Origin: ZC4RG36 sp964652205
GTDB taxonomy: Bacteria; Chloroflexota; Anaerolineae; Aggregatilineales; Phototrophicaceae
NCBI GenBank assembly: GCA_964652205.1
Contig: CAZZAO010000052.1
Span: 1 to 34,673 of the forward strand
Length of the DNA: 34,673 nt
Direction: 5' to 3'
The notes beneath the pieces are model-generated. The model had not been told where the DNA came from, did no database searches, and was given only the letters and a program-made list of their open reading frames with translations. Both the position numbers and the translations under genes were made by a program. Shown one piece after another: positions 7,795 to 14,409 of the stretch. Numbering within the stretch: position 1 is the first letter of the stretch; every line of letters starts with the position of its first letter.

Positions 7795-8772
7795 ATGACT
7801 GACGTTTCCGTGACCGGCACAGCCCGGCCTTCGCGCTGGCGGCTGGTGTCAGCCTTCTTTGCGATCTACATCATCTGGGGATCGGCCTACATTGCTATCC
7901 ACTTCGCTATCCAGACCATTCCGCCGTTCCTCGGCGCGTCAGGGCGCTTCCTGCTGGCGGGCGGCCTGCTCTACCTGTGGATGCGCTCACGCGGCGCGCC
8001 GAACCCGACGCGCAAACAATGGCTCGCGGCGACGATTGCCGGGTTCCTGTTTTTCGTCCTCAATAACGGCCTGCTGGTCTGGTCGGAGCAGATCGTTCCA
8101 TCCGGGACAGCCGCGCTGATTATCGGCAGCATCCCGATTTTTATGGTCATCATCGACTGGCTGCGCCCCGGCGGCCACCGTCCGACGCTGCCGATTCTGC
8201 TCGGACTGATCCTTGGCACGGTTGGGCTGGCGCTGCTGGTTAATCCAGCGCACATGCTCGTCCCCGGCGACCGGGCGTGGATCGGTATTGGCGCGCTGGT
8301 CGTGGCGTCGTTCGGCTGGGCCGCTGGCTCGATCTACAACCAGCACGCCGACCTGCCCCACTCGTCGCTGATGTCAACAGCGGCGCAGCTTCTGACCGGC
8401 GGCGTGATGCTGGCCGTCATCAGCGTCATCACAGGCGAAACGACCCGTTTCAACGCGGCGCAGGTCACGCCGGTTTCGCTCGGCGCAATCCTCTATCTGG
8501 CGCTCGCCAGCTCGATTTTCGGCTTCGGCTCGTTCATCTGGCTGATGCGCGTGAGCAAGCCATCGCTCGTCTCCACTTACGCCTACGTTAACCCGATTGT
8601 CGCGCTGTTTCTGGGCTGGCTGCTCGCCAGCGAACACCTGACCGGGCAGACGCTGATCGCGGCGGCGATCATCCTCGGCTCGGTCATGCTCATCAACCAG
8701 GCTCGCCAGCACGATCAGCCCGGCGACGCCGAAAAGACCGACGCGCAGACGATCATGCCGGAAATGCCGTAA
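7795..8772 (+). CDS. EamA/DMT-family transporter (YedA/RhaT-like)
   Basis: This inner-membrane drug/metabolite transporter has 325 residues, about ten transmembrane helices and two EamA repeats. The N-terminal repeat starts with AFFAIYIIWGSAYIAIHFAI and TIPPFLGASGRFLLAGGLLY, which are typical of the YedA-like branch. The C-terminal repeat includes PSLVSTYAYVNPIVALFLGW, a hallmark of the second EamA unit. The ATG at 7795 is chosen because AGGACAGG lies just upstream and because MTDVSV precedes the first helix properly; the frame upstream of it is not protein-like. The transported compound is unknown. The gene is monocistronic with its own promoter, and a repeat element follows its stop within 10 bases. 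Confidence 0.93.
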   Translation: MTDVSVTGTARPSRWRLVSAFFAIYIIWGSAYIAIHFAIQTIPPFLGASGRFLLAGGLLYLWMRSRGAPNPTRKQWLAATIAGFLFFVLNNGLLVWSEQIVPSGTAALIIGSIPIFMVIIDWLRPGGHRPTLPILLGLILGTVGLALLVNPAHMLVPGDRAWIGIGALVVASFGWAAGSIYNQHADLPHSSLMSTAAQLLTGGVMLAVISVITGETTRFNAAQVTPVSLGAILYLALASSIFGFGSFIWLMRVSKPSLVSTYAYVNPIVALFLGWLLASEHLTGQTLIAAAIILGSVMLINQARQHDQPGDAEKTDAQTIMPEMP

Positions 8773-8777
8773 GCGGC

Positions 8778-8815
8778 CCTCACCCCCAACCCCTCTCCCA
8801 GTGGGAGAGGGGAGA
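8778..8815 (+). repeat. Short CCTCACCCCCAACCCC element with hairpin
   Basis: CCTCACCCCCAACCCCTCTC is followed by an inverted repeat (CCCTCTCCC and GGGAGAGGG around AGT). The same sequence recurs at 10077-10122 (inverted), 16210-16246, 22280 and 27620. It sits directly after the transporter stop and in front of the truncated toxin. Confidence 0.75.
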
Positions 8816-8858
8816 AGGATGGCGTGATAGTTCAGCGATTTTCACGATCTTGATCAGA

Positions 8859-8927
8859 TTATGCTCTCAGGAGACGAGGGAAAATCCAATGATGCTGGAT
8901 GCTGGCATCGACGACATAAACCGACAT
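8859..8927 (-). pseudogene. Truncated PIN-domain toxin (VapC-like), 22 codons left
   Basis: On the minus strand an ATG overlaps the antitoxin stop (TGATG) and encodes MSVYVVDASIQHHWIFPRLL, then RA and a TAA stop. MSVYVVDAS is the characteristic first beta-strand of PIN-domain toxins, with the first catalytic Asp. Real toxins run to about 130 residues. Here homology is lost after residue 9 and no further PIN motifs are found before the repeat at 8778-8815. I read it as the 5' stub left after deletion of the toxin gene. Coding of a functional product is unlikely. Confidence 0.6.
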
Positions 8928-9169
8928 CAGCGATCTCGGTCTTCGCGCAGCAATTCAAGTGACGACTTCGCGCCGGGTGGCGGCGTCCAGCGATGCCGCT
9001 TAACGTCCTGTTTCACCTGCTCCCATGTGCGCGCATCCGCCGTATTATCGGGAAGAACCTCGCACTCCTCGGCCTCAGTTTCAACACGCAGCGGGCCTAA
9101 ATGTTTCTCAACCCGCTCGTCGATCAACTGTTTAAGTTCTTCGAGCGTCATGTGTTCAATGGTGGGCAT
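8927..9169 (-). CDS. Antitoxin of a VapBC-like pair, toxin partner lost
   Basis: This is a small acidic protein of 80 residues with N-terminus MPTIEHMTLEELKQLIDERV and C-terminus PPPGAKSSLELLREDRDR. The latter is typical of small antitoxins encoded next to PIN-domain toxins in Chloroflexota and Cyanobacteria. The C-terminal SSLELLREDR segment is probably the toxin-binding part. The ATG at 9169 is preceded by GAGGAG at 9 bases; a GTG at 9211 (MPYNEREASEE) is an alternative start in the same frame. The stop overlaps the ATG of a PIN-toxin stub (TGATG), which is the classical arrangement. Since the toxin is broken, this antitoxin is an orphan. The family identification is by pattern and context and not exact. 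Confidence 0.7.
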   Translation of the reverse strand: MPTIEHMTLEELKQLIDERVEKHLGPLRVETEAEECEVLPDNTADARTWEQVKQDVKRHRWTPPPGAKSSLELLREDRDR

Positions 9170-9229
9170 GGCTTCCGGCTCCTCACTCGCTTCACGCTCA
9201 TTATACGGCACTTTCGGGCCGCGACGCGC

Positions 9230-10003
9230 TCATTGCAGCGAGAGCGTCAGCGCCTCGGTGAACGGGTCGCGGTAAACGCGCGCCTCGATCTCGAACGCCT
9301 GCCGGATGCGCTCCGGCGTCAGCACCTGCTCCGGCGCGTCGTCGGCAATGATGCGTCCGCAGACCATCAGCGCCAGCCGGTCGCAGTAGCGCGCCGCCTG
9401 ACTGAGATCGTGAACCGCCGCCACCACGCCGATTTTCCGCTCGCGCGCCAGCAAGCGCGCCAGCGCCAGCACCTCGACCTGATGCCTGACGTCGAGGTTA
9501 TTGGTCGGCTCGTCGAGCAGCAGCACGCGCGGCTGCTGCGCCAGCGCGCGCGCGAGGATGACGCGCTGCTGCTCGCCGCCGCTCAGGGTGTTAATCAGCC
9601 GGTCAGCCAGGTGGAGCGCGTTGGTGGCGCGTAAAGCGTCGTCGGCCAGCGCGCGGTCATGCGCCGATTCGATCTCGAACCGGCGCAGATGCGGGCTGCG
9701 GCCCATCAGCACAATCTCGCGCACGGTGAACGGAAACTCCAGCGCGGTCGACTGTGGGACATGCGCCACCAACCGGGCGATCTCACGAGGGCTGTAGGCG
9801 CGCAGCGGTTGGCCGAGCAGGTCGATGCTTCCAGCGTTCAGACGAATCAGGCTGCCGAGCAGCTTGAGCAGCGTCGACTTGCCGGAGCCGTTCGGCCCGA
9901 TCAACCCGACAAATTCACCTTCGCCCACGGCGAAATTGACGCCCATGAGAATCGGCGCGCTGCCATAGGCGAACCGCACGCTGCGTGCTTCAATCAAAGT
10001 CAT
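9230..10003 (-). CDS. btuD: ABC transporter ATPase, BtuD/FepC-like (corrinoid import)
   Basis: This 257-residue protein is the cytoplasmic ATP-hydrolysing subunit of a class II (B12/iron-siderophore) importer. It has Walker A GPNGSGKST (36-44), Q-loop VPQS (82-85), signature LSGGEQQR (140-147), Walker B VLLLDEPTNN (160-169) and a switch His in AAVHDLSQAA. The length and the DLSQAARYCDRL region are typical of the FecE/BtuD family. It is the third gene of a minus-strand operon after the permease and binding-protein genes. The cobalamin riboswitch at the head of the operon points to vitamin B12 or another corrinoid as the substrate. A 122-base spacer with an interspersed repeat separates it from the binding-protein gene. 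Confidence 0.9.
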   Translation of the reverse strand: MTLIEARSVRFAYGSAPILMGVNFAVGEGEFVGLIGPNGSGKSTLLKLLGSLIRLNAGSIDLLGQPLRAYSPREIARLVAHVPQSTALEFPFTVREIVLMGRSPHLRRFEIESAHDRALADDALRATNALHLADRLINTLSGGEQQRVILARALAQQPRVLLLDEPTNNLDVRHQVEVLALARLLARERKIGVVAAVHDLSQAARYCDRLALMVCGRIIADDAPEQVLTPERIRQAFEIEARVYRDPFTEALTLSLQ

Positions 10004-10076
10004 GCCAGATCCATTTCCAGCGCATGTTTGCTATTGGCTCAGAAACCAGCAACCATACGCCATCACAACTGCTTCC

Positions 10077-10122
10077 CCCTCTCCCCGGTCTATACACAGA
10101 GGGAGAGGGGTTGGGGGTGAGG
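10077..10122 (-). repeat. CCTCACCCCCAACCCC element, inverted orientation
   Basis: GAGGGAGAGGGGTTGGGGGT is the reverse complement of the element at 8778-8815. It lies between the BtuF-like and BtuD-like genes, inside the operon. Its CCCTCTCCCC / GGGAGAGGG arms could form a hairpin in the mRNA. Confidence 0.7.
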
Positions 10123-10125
10123 GGA

Positions 10126-11469
10126 TTACGCCGCCGCAGGTATCGATTCAGGGGTCGCTGGCACGGCATCCGGCGGCACGGGCCGGAGCAACTGCGCGAC
10201 GGCATTGAGCGCCGCCACGCGCTGACCGAGCGCGTCGCCAATCAGGAACAGATTGGCCGTCTGTTCCGCCTGCGAGTCGCCATCGTAGAGTCGAACGACC
10301 ATCGGCGTCGTCCCGCCGCGCACCCCTGGCAGCGTCGCCAGCGAGAGCGGCGCAAACAGCACGGCAGGCGCATCGAGACCCATCGAGTTGTCCTCAGCAT
10401 CGGCGAAAACGAGGTCGAAGTCGCTGCCGTCCATCTGCTGGCGAAGCGCATCGGGCAGGCTTTGCGGCACATTGACGAAGGCAGCGCTGCGCGGCTTCTC
10501 CGGCACAATCACGGTCTGGCCGGTCGCATCGGTCAGGTCGAGCGGCCACGCTGGATACTGGCCGGGGAACAGGTAGGCGGCAGCATCGCGGACGCCTTCG
10601 ACGACGAACGGCGAGACGCTGGTCATGTGCGCGTCGTTGACGATATAGACGTGCTTATTCTGGAACGCCTTCAGGTTAGCGAAGACCGGGTTATTGAGGA
10701 AGGTATCGCGGAAGGTGGGGTCGTAAGGTGTCCAGCCGGTCAGGAAAATCACGTCCGGGTCCTGCTCGATGATAAATTCGTCCGAAACCGGCGCGCTCTG
10801 ATTGACGTCGGCAGCCGCCGCCACATCGACGCCGCCCGCCGCCTGAATCACCTGCGCGATAGTCGAATTTCTGCCGCTGGTGTAGTTACCGGGCGTCAGG
10901 TAGAGCGCCTTCACTGCCACCAGATGCTCACCAATCGAATCGCTCACGGCCTGAATGTCCGCGTCCATCCGCTTGAGCCAGTCCTCGGCAGCAGCTTCTT
11001 CGCCGACGACCTGACCGAGCAGGCGCGTGTTGGCGCGCACGCCATCGAGGCTGGTCGGAAAGCCGGTAGCGAAGACCGTCAGCCCGGCATCGCGGAGCTG
11101 CTGCAAGATGGCGGGATCGGTGAAGCTGGCAACCAGCACCAGATCGGGGTCAAGCGTGATGATCCGCTCGGTATCGGACGCCGACTCGAGATGCGCCCCG
11201 ACCTGCGCCGACAGCAGCGCAACGTTGCTGATGCCGGGATCGAGCGAAAAGGCAGTCGCGGCAGCAAAGCGCGCTGGCCCGACCAGCGGCAGCAGCGTCT
11301 CGTCAGCCGCCAGATTGAGCGAGACAATGTGCTGCGGCGCGGCCTGAATCGTCACGTCAGTGCCGAGGCCGTCCTTGAGAGTGCGCGGCCACCCGTCTGT
11401 CTGCGCGGCGGCAGGCAGCGCCAGCCCGATCAGCAGCAGGGCCACGAGGGCAGGGATCAATTTTCTCAT
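10126..11469 (-). CDS. btuF: Periplasmic-type binding protein, BtuF-like, with a long C-terminal extension
   Basis: This is an exported solute-binding protein for the B12 importer. The signal peptide (LIPALVALLLIGLALPAAAQ) ends near residue 23. The TroA/BtuF-type fold follows, with PQHIVSLNLAADETLLPLVG, the helix-joined second lobe (AVKALYLTPGNYTSGRNSTI), and QDPDVIFLTGWTPYD. At 447 residues it is about 150 longer than usual. The extension starts with LDLTDATGQTVIVPEKP, which resembles the normal first strand of this same family, so it may be a partial duplication of the N-lobe. The ATG at 11469 has GAGGAGA upstream. The gene is second in the operon, 17 bases after the permease stop. Confidence 0.88.
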   Translation of the reverse strand: MRKLIPALVALLLIGLALPAAAQTDGWPRTLKDGLGTDVTIQAAPQHIVSLNLAADETLLPLVGPARFAAATAFSLDPGISNVALLSAQVGAHLESASDTERIITLDPDLVLVASFTDPAILQQLRDAGLTVFATGFPTSLDGVRANTRLLGQVVGEEAAAEDWLKRMDADIQAVSDSIGEHLVAVKALYLTPGNYTSGRNSTIAQVIQAAGGVDVAAAADVNQSAPVSDEFIIEQDPDVIFLTGWTPYDPTFRDTFLNNPVFANLKAFQNKHVYIVNDAHMTSVSPFVVEGVRDAAAYLFPGQYPAWPLDLTDATGQTVIVPEKPRSAAFVNVPQSLPDALRQQMDGSDFDLVFADAEDNSMGLDAPAVLFAPLSLATLPGVRGGTTPMVVRLYDGDSQAEQTANLFLIGDALGQRVAALNAVAQLLRPVPPDAVPATPESIPAAA

Positions 11470-11486
11470 GGTCAATCTCTCCTCAC

Positions 11487-12594
11487 TTACAACAGCCGCG
11501 CGTTGCGGCGATAGCGCCAGATCAAAAAGATGAAGAACGGCCCGCCGATCAGGCCAGTAATCACGCCTACGGGCATTTCTGCCGAGACGATGACCAGCCG
11601 CGCCAGCGTGTCGGCAATGACCAGAAAGGCGGCTCCGGCGACCACGCTGGCTGGCAGCAGCACCCGATGATCCGGCCCGATCACCAGCCGAAGCAGATGC
11701 GGCACAACCAGCCCGACGAAGCCAATCGGCCCGGCGACGCTGACACTCGCGCCGGTCACGAGCGCGACCAGCCCTAGCAGGATCAGGCGGGTACGCGGCA
11801 CGTTGGTTCCAAGCCCCTGCGCCGTCTCCTCGCCGAGCAGAAACAGGTTCAGGTCGCGGCTGTAGAGCAGCAGCGCGCCGACGCCTAAGATCGCTGGCGC
11901 AGCCAGGACGGCCAGCTGCCGCCAGCCGCGCCCCGCCAGCCCACCGACCAGCCACGTCAGAATTGTCTGCACCTGCGTGATGTCCTGCGTGGTCAGCAGC
12001 ACCCATGCGATCAGCGCGCCGAGGAAGGCATTGAGCGCCGTCCCGGCCAGCAGCAGCGTCGTCACGTGCGTGCGGCCCCGGTCAAGCGCCAGCAGATAGA
12101 CCAGCAGCGCGGCAATCAGCGAGCCGAGGAAGGCAAAGACCGGCACAACCCACAACCCACCGAGCGCGAGGCCGGTGCTGAAGGCGATGACCGCCCCCGC
12201 TGACCCGCCGACGCTGACGCCGAGGATGCCGGGATCGGCCAGCGGGTTGCGGAAGATGCCCTGCATGACCGCGCCCGCCGAGGCCAGCGACGCCCCGATC
12301 AGGATGGCGACGAGGATGCGCGGCAGGCGTATCTGCATGACAATCGTGACCTGATTGGCCGGGATTGATGGATCGAGCGGCAGGCCGAGGTTGTGGNNNN
12401 NNNNNNTGGAGCAGAATCCGCGCGACATCGCCGTAAGGAATCGAGGCCGACCCGCTGCCCGCCGCGATCACGCAGGCCAGAATCAGCACGCAGGTCAGCG
12501 TCAGCAGCACCAGCGCCAGACGGCGACCGGGAGACTGTCGAGCCAGCAGAAAAGTCGATTGCGCGGCTGCCGATGCCAGGAGACTTGCCCTCAC
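11487..12594 (-). CDS. btuC: FecCD/BtuC-family permease, interrupted by a scaffold gap
   Basis: This is the membrane subunit of the B12-type ABC importer. From the GTG at 12594 come a cytoplasmic N-terminus and the first helix (RLALVLLTLTCVLILACVIA), then SIPYGDVARILL. The ten Ns at 12397-12406 follow, and the protein continues as HNLGLPLDPSIPANQVTIVM. Family landmarks are RLPRILVAILIGASLASAGA, MQGIFRNPLADPGILGV and GPIGFVGLVVPHLLRL, with about nine or ten helices in total. The frames on the two sides of the gap differ by one. Since the Ns are a placeholder of unknown true length, this is an assembly effect and not evidence of a frameshift. No other start with a better ribosome site was found. 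It is the first gene after the cobalamin riboswitch. Confidence 0.88.
12397..12406. other. Scaffold gap (10 N) inside the permease gene
   Basis: Ten undetermined bases break the BtuC-like gene between the SIPYGDVARILL and HNLGLPLDPS segments. In homologues roughly 5-15 residues separate these parts, so the real gap is probably a few tens of bases. Confidence 0.95.
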
Positions 12595-12633
12595 GCCCTA
12601 TCCGGTCAGGATGGCAATCGCGTTGAGGGAAGC

Positions 12634-12662
12634 AAAAGCCCCTTGCCGGAAGGCAAAGGGGC
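12634..12662 (-). terminator. Intrinsic terminator in the riboswitch expression platform
   Basis: On the minus strand GCCCCTTTGCC and GGCAAGGGGC pair around TTCC, with one bulged base, and are followed by TTTTGCTT. It lies about 40 bases before the permease start and after the cobalamin aptamer. This fits transcriptional attenuation: B12 bound, terminator forms. A competing long stem (AGGAA..GCGC..TGGG pairing with CCCA..GCGC..TTCCT, about 12666-12710) lies between aptamer and terminator. Confidence 0.65.
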
Positions 12663-12734
12663 CAGGAAGGTTGGCGCTGACTGGGTCGATGCCCACGGCG
12701 CATTCCTGACCTCAACTGCGAAGGCCACAGAAAT

Positions 12735-12858
12735 AAATGAAGGCGGGCGACCTGGCTTCCCTGGGCAGAAGGGTTACAGTTGCGCATCAGCGCCGGACTC
12801 TCACCGGCTTCGCCGTTGCCGCTCTCGCCTTCCGTGGCGGAGAGCACCTTCATCGATT
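12735..12858 (-). ncRNA. Cobalamin riboswitch controlling the corrinoid-uptake operon
   Basis: The minus strand carries the conserved B12 aptamer core: GCCGGTGAGAGTCCGGC (12792-12808), directly followed by GCTGATGCGCAACTGTAACC, then CAGGTCGCC near the 3' side. GAAGGCG at 12826-12832 is complementary to CGCCTTC at 12739-12745 and could close the aptamer. A second 5' hairpin (GCTCTCCGCC with GGCGAGAGC) is an alternative pairing. A terminator (12634-12662) and the permease start (12594) lie downstream. The expected effect is repression of the importer when adenosyl- or methylcobalamin is abundant. The core is recognisable by eye; the exact ends are approximate. Confidence 0.88.
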
Positions 12859-12864
12859 GCGGAC

Positions 12865-12870
12865 AGTATA
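12865..12870 (-). promoter_or_regulatory. -10 box of the riboswitch-controlled operon
   Basis: TATACT on the minus strand (5 of 6 to consensus) lies just upstream of the aptamer. Transcription would start near 12858. A TTTCCG about 18 bases further upstream is at best a weak -35. Confidence 0.45.
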
Positions 12871-12972
12871 GCACGGGATACGCGGCGTCGGAAAGATCGA
12901 GATTGCTTGACCGGATCGAACAGCCCGGCGTACCTTATAATGGCGTCTCATCACCAACACAAGGCTGCGCCA

Positions 12973-13140
12973 ATGCCCAACGAACTTGCGACCCTTCTGA
13001 CGCTCATCAGCGGCCTAAGCTGGACGCTGGTCTACCTCATCTGGTACATGTTCGACGCCGCCACGATCCACGCCGCCAGCGCCAGCGGCAGCACCAGCCG
13101 CGCCACCCGATTGCCGCGCTGCACCTTGCGCTCATCGTAA
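12973..13140 (+). pseudogene. Possible truncated membrane-protein gene
   Basis: The first 25 codons from the ATG at 12973 read PNELATLLTLISGLSWTLVY then LIWYM, which looks like the first transmembrane helix of a real membrane protein. The GLSWTLVYL pattern is reminiscent of the Pyr4-like membrane terpene cyclases. After about 13045 the frame turns into Ala/Ser-rich and Arg-rich sequence that is antisense to the neighbouring minus-strand gene and not protein-like. A perfect TATAAT lies at 12936-12941, without a -35 at the right distance. I read it as a 5' fragment left by a deletion. It may also be a chance open frame. Confidence 0.25.
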
Positions 13141-13297
13141 TGGTGGCGTCGAGAATCCGGCTATCCGACGACAGCGCCCCCTGTTTCCAGACGTCGTGCA
13201 GCCCGTTGATCCACTTCCGCTTGCCCTGATGCAGCGGTTCAAAGACTGCCTTCAGTTCGACAAAGCTCACGACCAGCGCGGGCAGTTCGGCGATCAT
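13032..13297 (-). pseudogene. Small conserved gene broken by a frameshift
   Basis: From the ATG at 13297 (ribosome site GGGAGAGG) the first frame encodes MIAELPALVVSFVELKAVFE followed by KRKWINGLHDVWKQGALSSD and SRILDA. At about 13145 that frame becomes nonsense (TITMSARCSAAIGW), while the adjacent frame takes over with HHYDERKVQRGNRVARLVLP and LALAAWIVAASNMYQMR up to a TAG at 13032. The join needs one extra base (or loss of two), so this is either a real frameshift or a base-calling error. The intact protein would be about 88 residues. Function is unknown. The conserved-looking basic motif KRKWINGLHDVW suggests a small soluble protein of Chloroflexota. Confidence 0.55.
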
Positions 13298-13311
13298 CGG
13301 CCCTCTCCCAA

Positions 13312-13337
13312 CAAAAACGCGCCCGACCGGCGCGTTT
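13312..13337 (-). terminator. Intrinsic terminator after the small-gene pair
   Basis: A perfect 9-bp stem, AAACGCGCC (13315-13323) with GGCGCGTTT (13329-13337), has a five-base loop. On the minus strand it continues into TTTTTGTTG. It lies 37 bases after the stop of the 13375-13551 gene and just before the start of the 13297 gene, so it should end transcripts of the small-gene pair. Confidence 0.65.
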
Positions 13338-13374
13338 CATCACTCTTTCTAATTGTACCGACGATGCAAGCGTT

Positions 13375-13551
13375 TCAGTCGTGCCGCTCTTTTTCCGGCT
13401 CATCAAGCTGAATGACGTCGTTGAAGCGCTTGCCGTGATGAGCAGCGATTTCCGCCAGTGCGTTCGAGCGGATCATGCTGAACTCCTTCATCAGGATTTC
13501 AATCAATTCCTCATCGCTGTATCCCTGCTCGAAAATATCCTTCGACTTCAC
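13375..13551 (-). CDS. Small hypothetical protein, second of an overlapping pair
   Basis: From a GTG at 13551 (GGTGGA upstream) the frame encodes 58 residues: VKSKDIFEQGYSDEELIEIL, MKEFSMIRSNALAEIAAHHG, KRFNDVIQLDEPEKERHD. It is charged and helical, the size of an antitoxin or small regulator. It overlaps the end of the upstream gene by 41 bases in another frame, and a terminator follows. It could be the second member of a toxin-antitoxin-like pair. Alternatively it is the C-terminal part of the upstream gene after a frameshift near 13555, since FVSLG joined to GKAVKSKDIF reads naturally. I recognise no family. Confidence 0.45.
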   Translation of the reverse strand: MKSKDIFEQGYSDEELIEILMKEFSMIRSNALAEIAAHHGKRFNDVIQLDEPEKERHD

Positions 13552-13816
13552 GGCTTTTCCACCCAAGCGACACAAACATACGGTCAATCGCCTCAGCAAT
13601 CGGAACAAAATTACTGTCATTCCACTGCATTGTACCATACACAGTGTCGGAGCGATCCTTGTCCAACTGCGTCAGGGCAATCGCGTCTAAATCACAACTC
13701 AGGCTATAAAGGGCCATGAGGATTTGTAGGGGCGCACGCATTGCGCCCCTAAGTTGCCGTTGACCCTGGATAAGCCGATATCCCGCTTCATCGACGTAGC
13801 AGTAGAATTCTTGCAT
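13511..13816 (-). CDS. Small hypothetical protein carrying an in-frame palindromic repeat
   Basis: The 101-residue frame starts at the ATG at 13816 with MQEFYCYVDEAGYRLIQGQR. It crosses the palindromic repeat in frame (QLRGAMRAPLQIL), then reads MALYSLSCDLDAIALTQLDK and continues through SDTVYGTMQWNDSNFVPIAE to GYFRAGIQR. The ATG of MALYS (about 13718) is an alternative start. The stretch YSLSCDLDAIAL is also encoded, with minor changes, in the second copy of the repeat near 33428-33480. I recognise no known domain. There is no good Shine-Dalgarno sequence, and the start lies in the same intergenic stretch as the divergent DUF3291 promoter. Whether the palindrome is an insertion tolerated by the protein or the whole frame is fortuitous is unclear. 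Confidence 0.4.
   Translation of the reverse strand: MQEFYCYVDEAGYRLIQGQRQLRGAMRAPLQILMALYSLSCDLDAIALTQLDKDRSDTVYGTMQWNDSNFVPIAEAIDRMFVSLGWKSREVEGYFRAGIQR
13673..13781 (-). repeat. Palindromic repeat, copy 1
   Basis: This 109-base unit is about 85-90% identical by eye to 33428-33537. At its centre is TAGGGGCGCA (13727-13736) with its exact complement TGCGCCCCTA (13742-13751) around a five-base loop. The flanks (GTTGACCCTGGATAAGCCGA on one side, AATCACAACTCAGGCTATAA on the other) are conserved between copies. This copy lies inside the small gene at 13511-13816. Confidence 0.8.
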
Positions 13817-13849
13817 CAGGGGAATATTAGCACAGGCCAATCGACTTCG

Positions 13850-13877
13850 TTGACCGCGCGGCGATTTTCTGTACACT
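13850..13877 (+). promoter_or_regulatory. Promoter of the DUF3291-MBL operon
   Basis: TTGACC (13850-13855, 5 of 6) and TACACT (13872-13877, 4 of 6) are 16 bases apart. Transcription would start near 13884, giving a 26-base leader before the ATG at 13910. Confidence 0.55.
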
Positions 13878-13909
13878 GTTGCAAGAGGGCCAATGAGTGA
13901 GTTACTGCC

Positions 13910-14389
13910 ATGCCCAACCCCTGTCAGATCGCCGAAATCAACATTGCTCGCCTGCGCGCCCCGCTCGACGACCCACTGATCGCCGACTTTGTCGCCAACC
14001 TCGACCGCATCAATGCGCTGGCCGAACAGTCGCCCGGTTTCGTCTGGCGGCTGAAAGGCGACGGCAACAGCGCGACCAATCTGCGCGTCTACGACGATTC
14101 GTACATCATCGTCAACCTGTCGGTCTGGGACTCGGTCGATGCGCTCTATCAGTACACTTACTACAGCGATCACACGACCCTCTTCCGCCGCCGAACGGCG
14201 TGGTTCACCCGCCTGGATACGCCCTACTTTGCCATGTGGTGGATTCCCGCCGGGACGACGCCGACGGTTGCCGAGGCGCAGGCCGCGCTGGAGCGCCTGC
14301 TCCGCGACGGCCCAACGCCGTTCGCCTTCACTTTCAAGCGACAGTTCACGGTCGCCGACCTGCTGGCAGCGCGCCTGCTGACTGGCTAA
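13910..14389 (+). CDS. DUF3291 domain protein
   Basis: This 159-residue cytoplasmic protein matches DUF3291 over its whole length: IAEINIARLRAPLDDPLIAD, NALAEQSPGFVWRLKGDGN, then SYIIVNLSVWDSVDALYQYT and RTAWFTRLDTPYFAMWWIPA. The family resembles antibiotic-biosynthesis-monooxygenase-like (ABM, dimeric alpha/beta barrel) proteins, but its biochemical role is not established. The ATG is preceded by a weak GAGTGAG site. The MBL-fold gene starts 20 bases after its stop, so the two are probably one transcript. Confidence in the family is high and in the function low. Confidence 0.88.
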   Translation: MPNPCQIAEINIARLRAPLDDPLIADFVANLDRINALAEQSPGFVWRLKGDGNSATNLRVYDDSYIIVNLSVWDSVDALYQYTYYSDHTTLFRRRTAWFTRLDTPYFAMWWIPAGTTPTVAEAQAALERLLRDGPTPFAFTFKRQFTVADLLAARLLTG

Positions 14390-14409
14390 CCCGAAAAGAC
14401 AGGCAGCCT

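Noticed and set aside
9985..11514. Plus-strand open frame of 509 codons
   Set aside because: It is antisense to the BtuF-like gene, rich in Arg/His/Gln as expected of a GC-rich shadow frame, and has no ribosome site or recognisable domain.
10126..12006. Extension of the BtuF-like gene to 626 codons
   Set aside because: The extra 180 codons overlap the permease gene in another frame and are Ala/Arg-rich. The signal peptide and GAGGAGA fix the start at 11469.
12397..12428. True frameshift in the permease gene
   Set aside because: The frame change coincides with ten Ns, a gap of unknown length, so no mutation can be inferred.
12907..12941. TTGACC with TATAAT as a promoter for the 12973 frame
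   Set aside because: The spacing is 23 bases, too long for a sigma-70 promoter, even though both hexamers are good.
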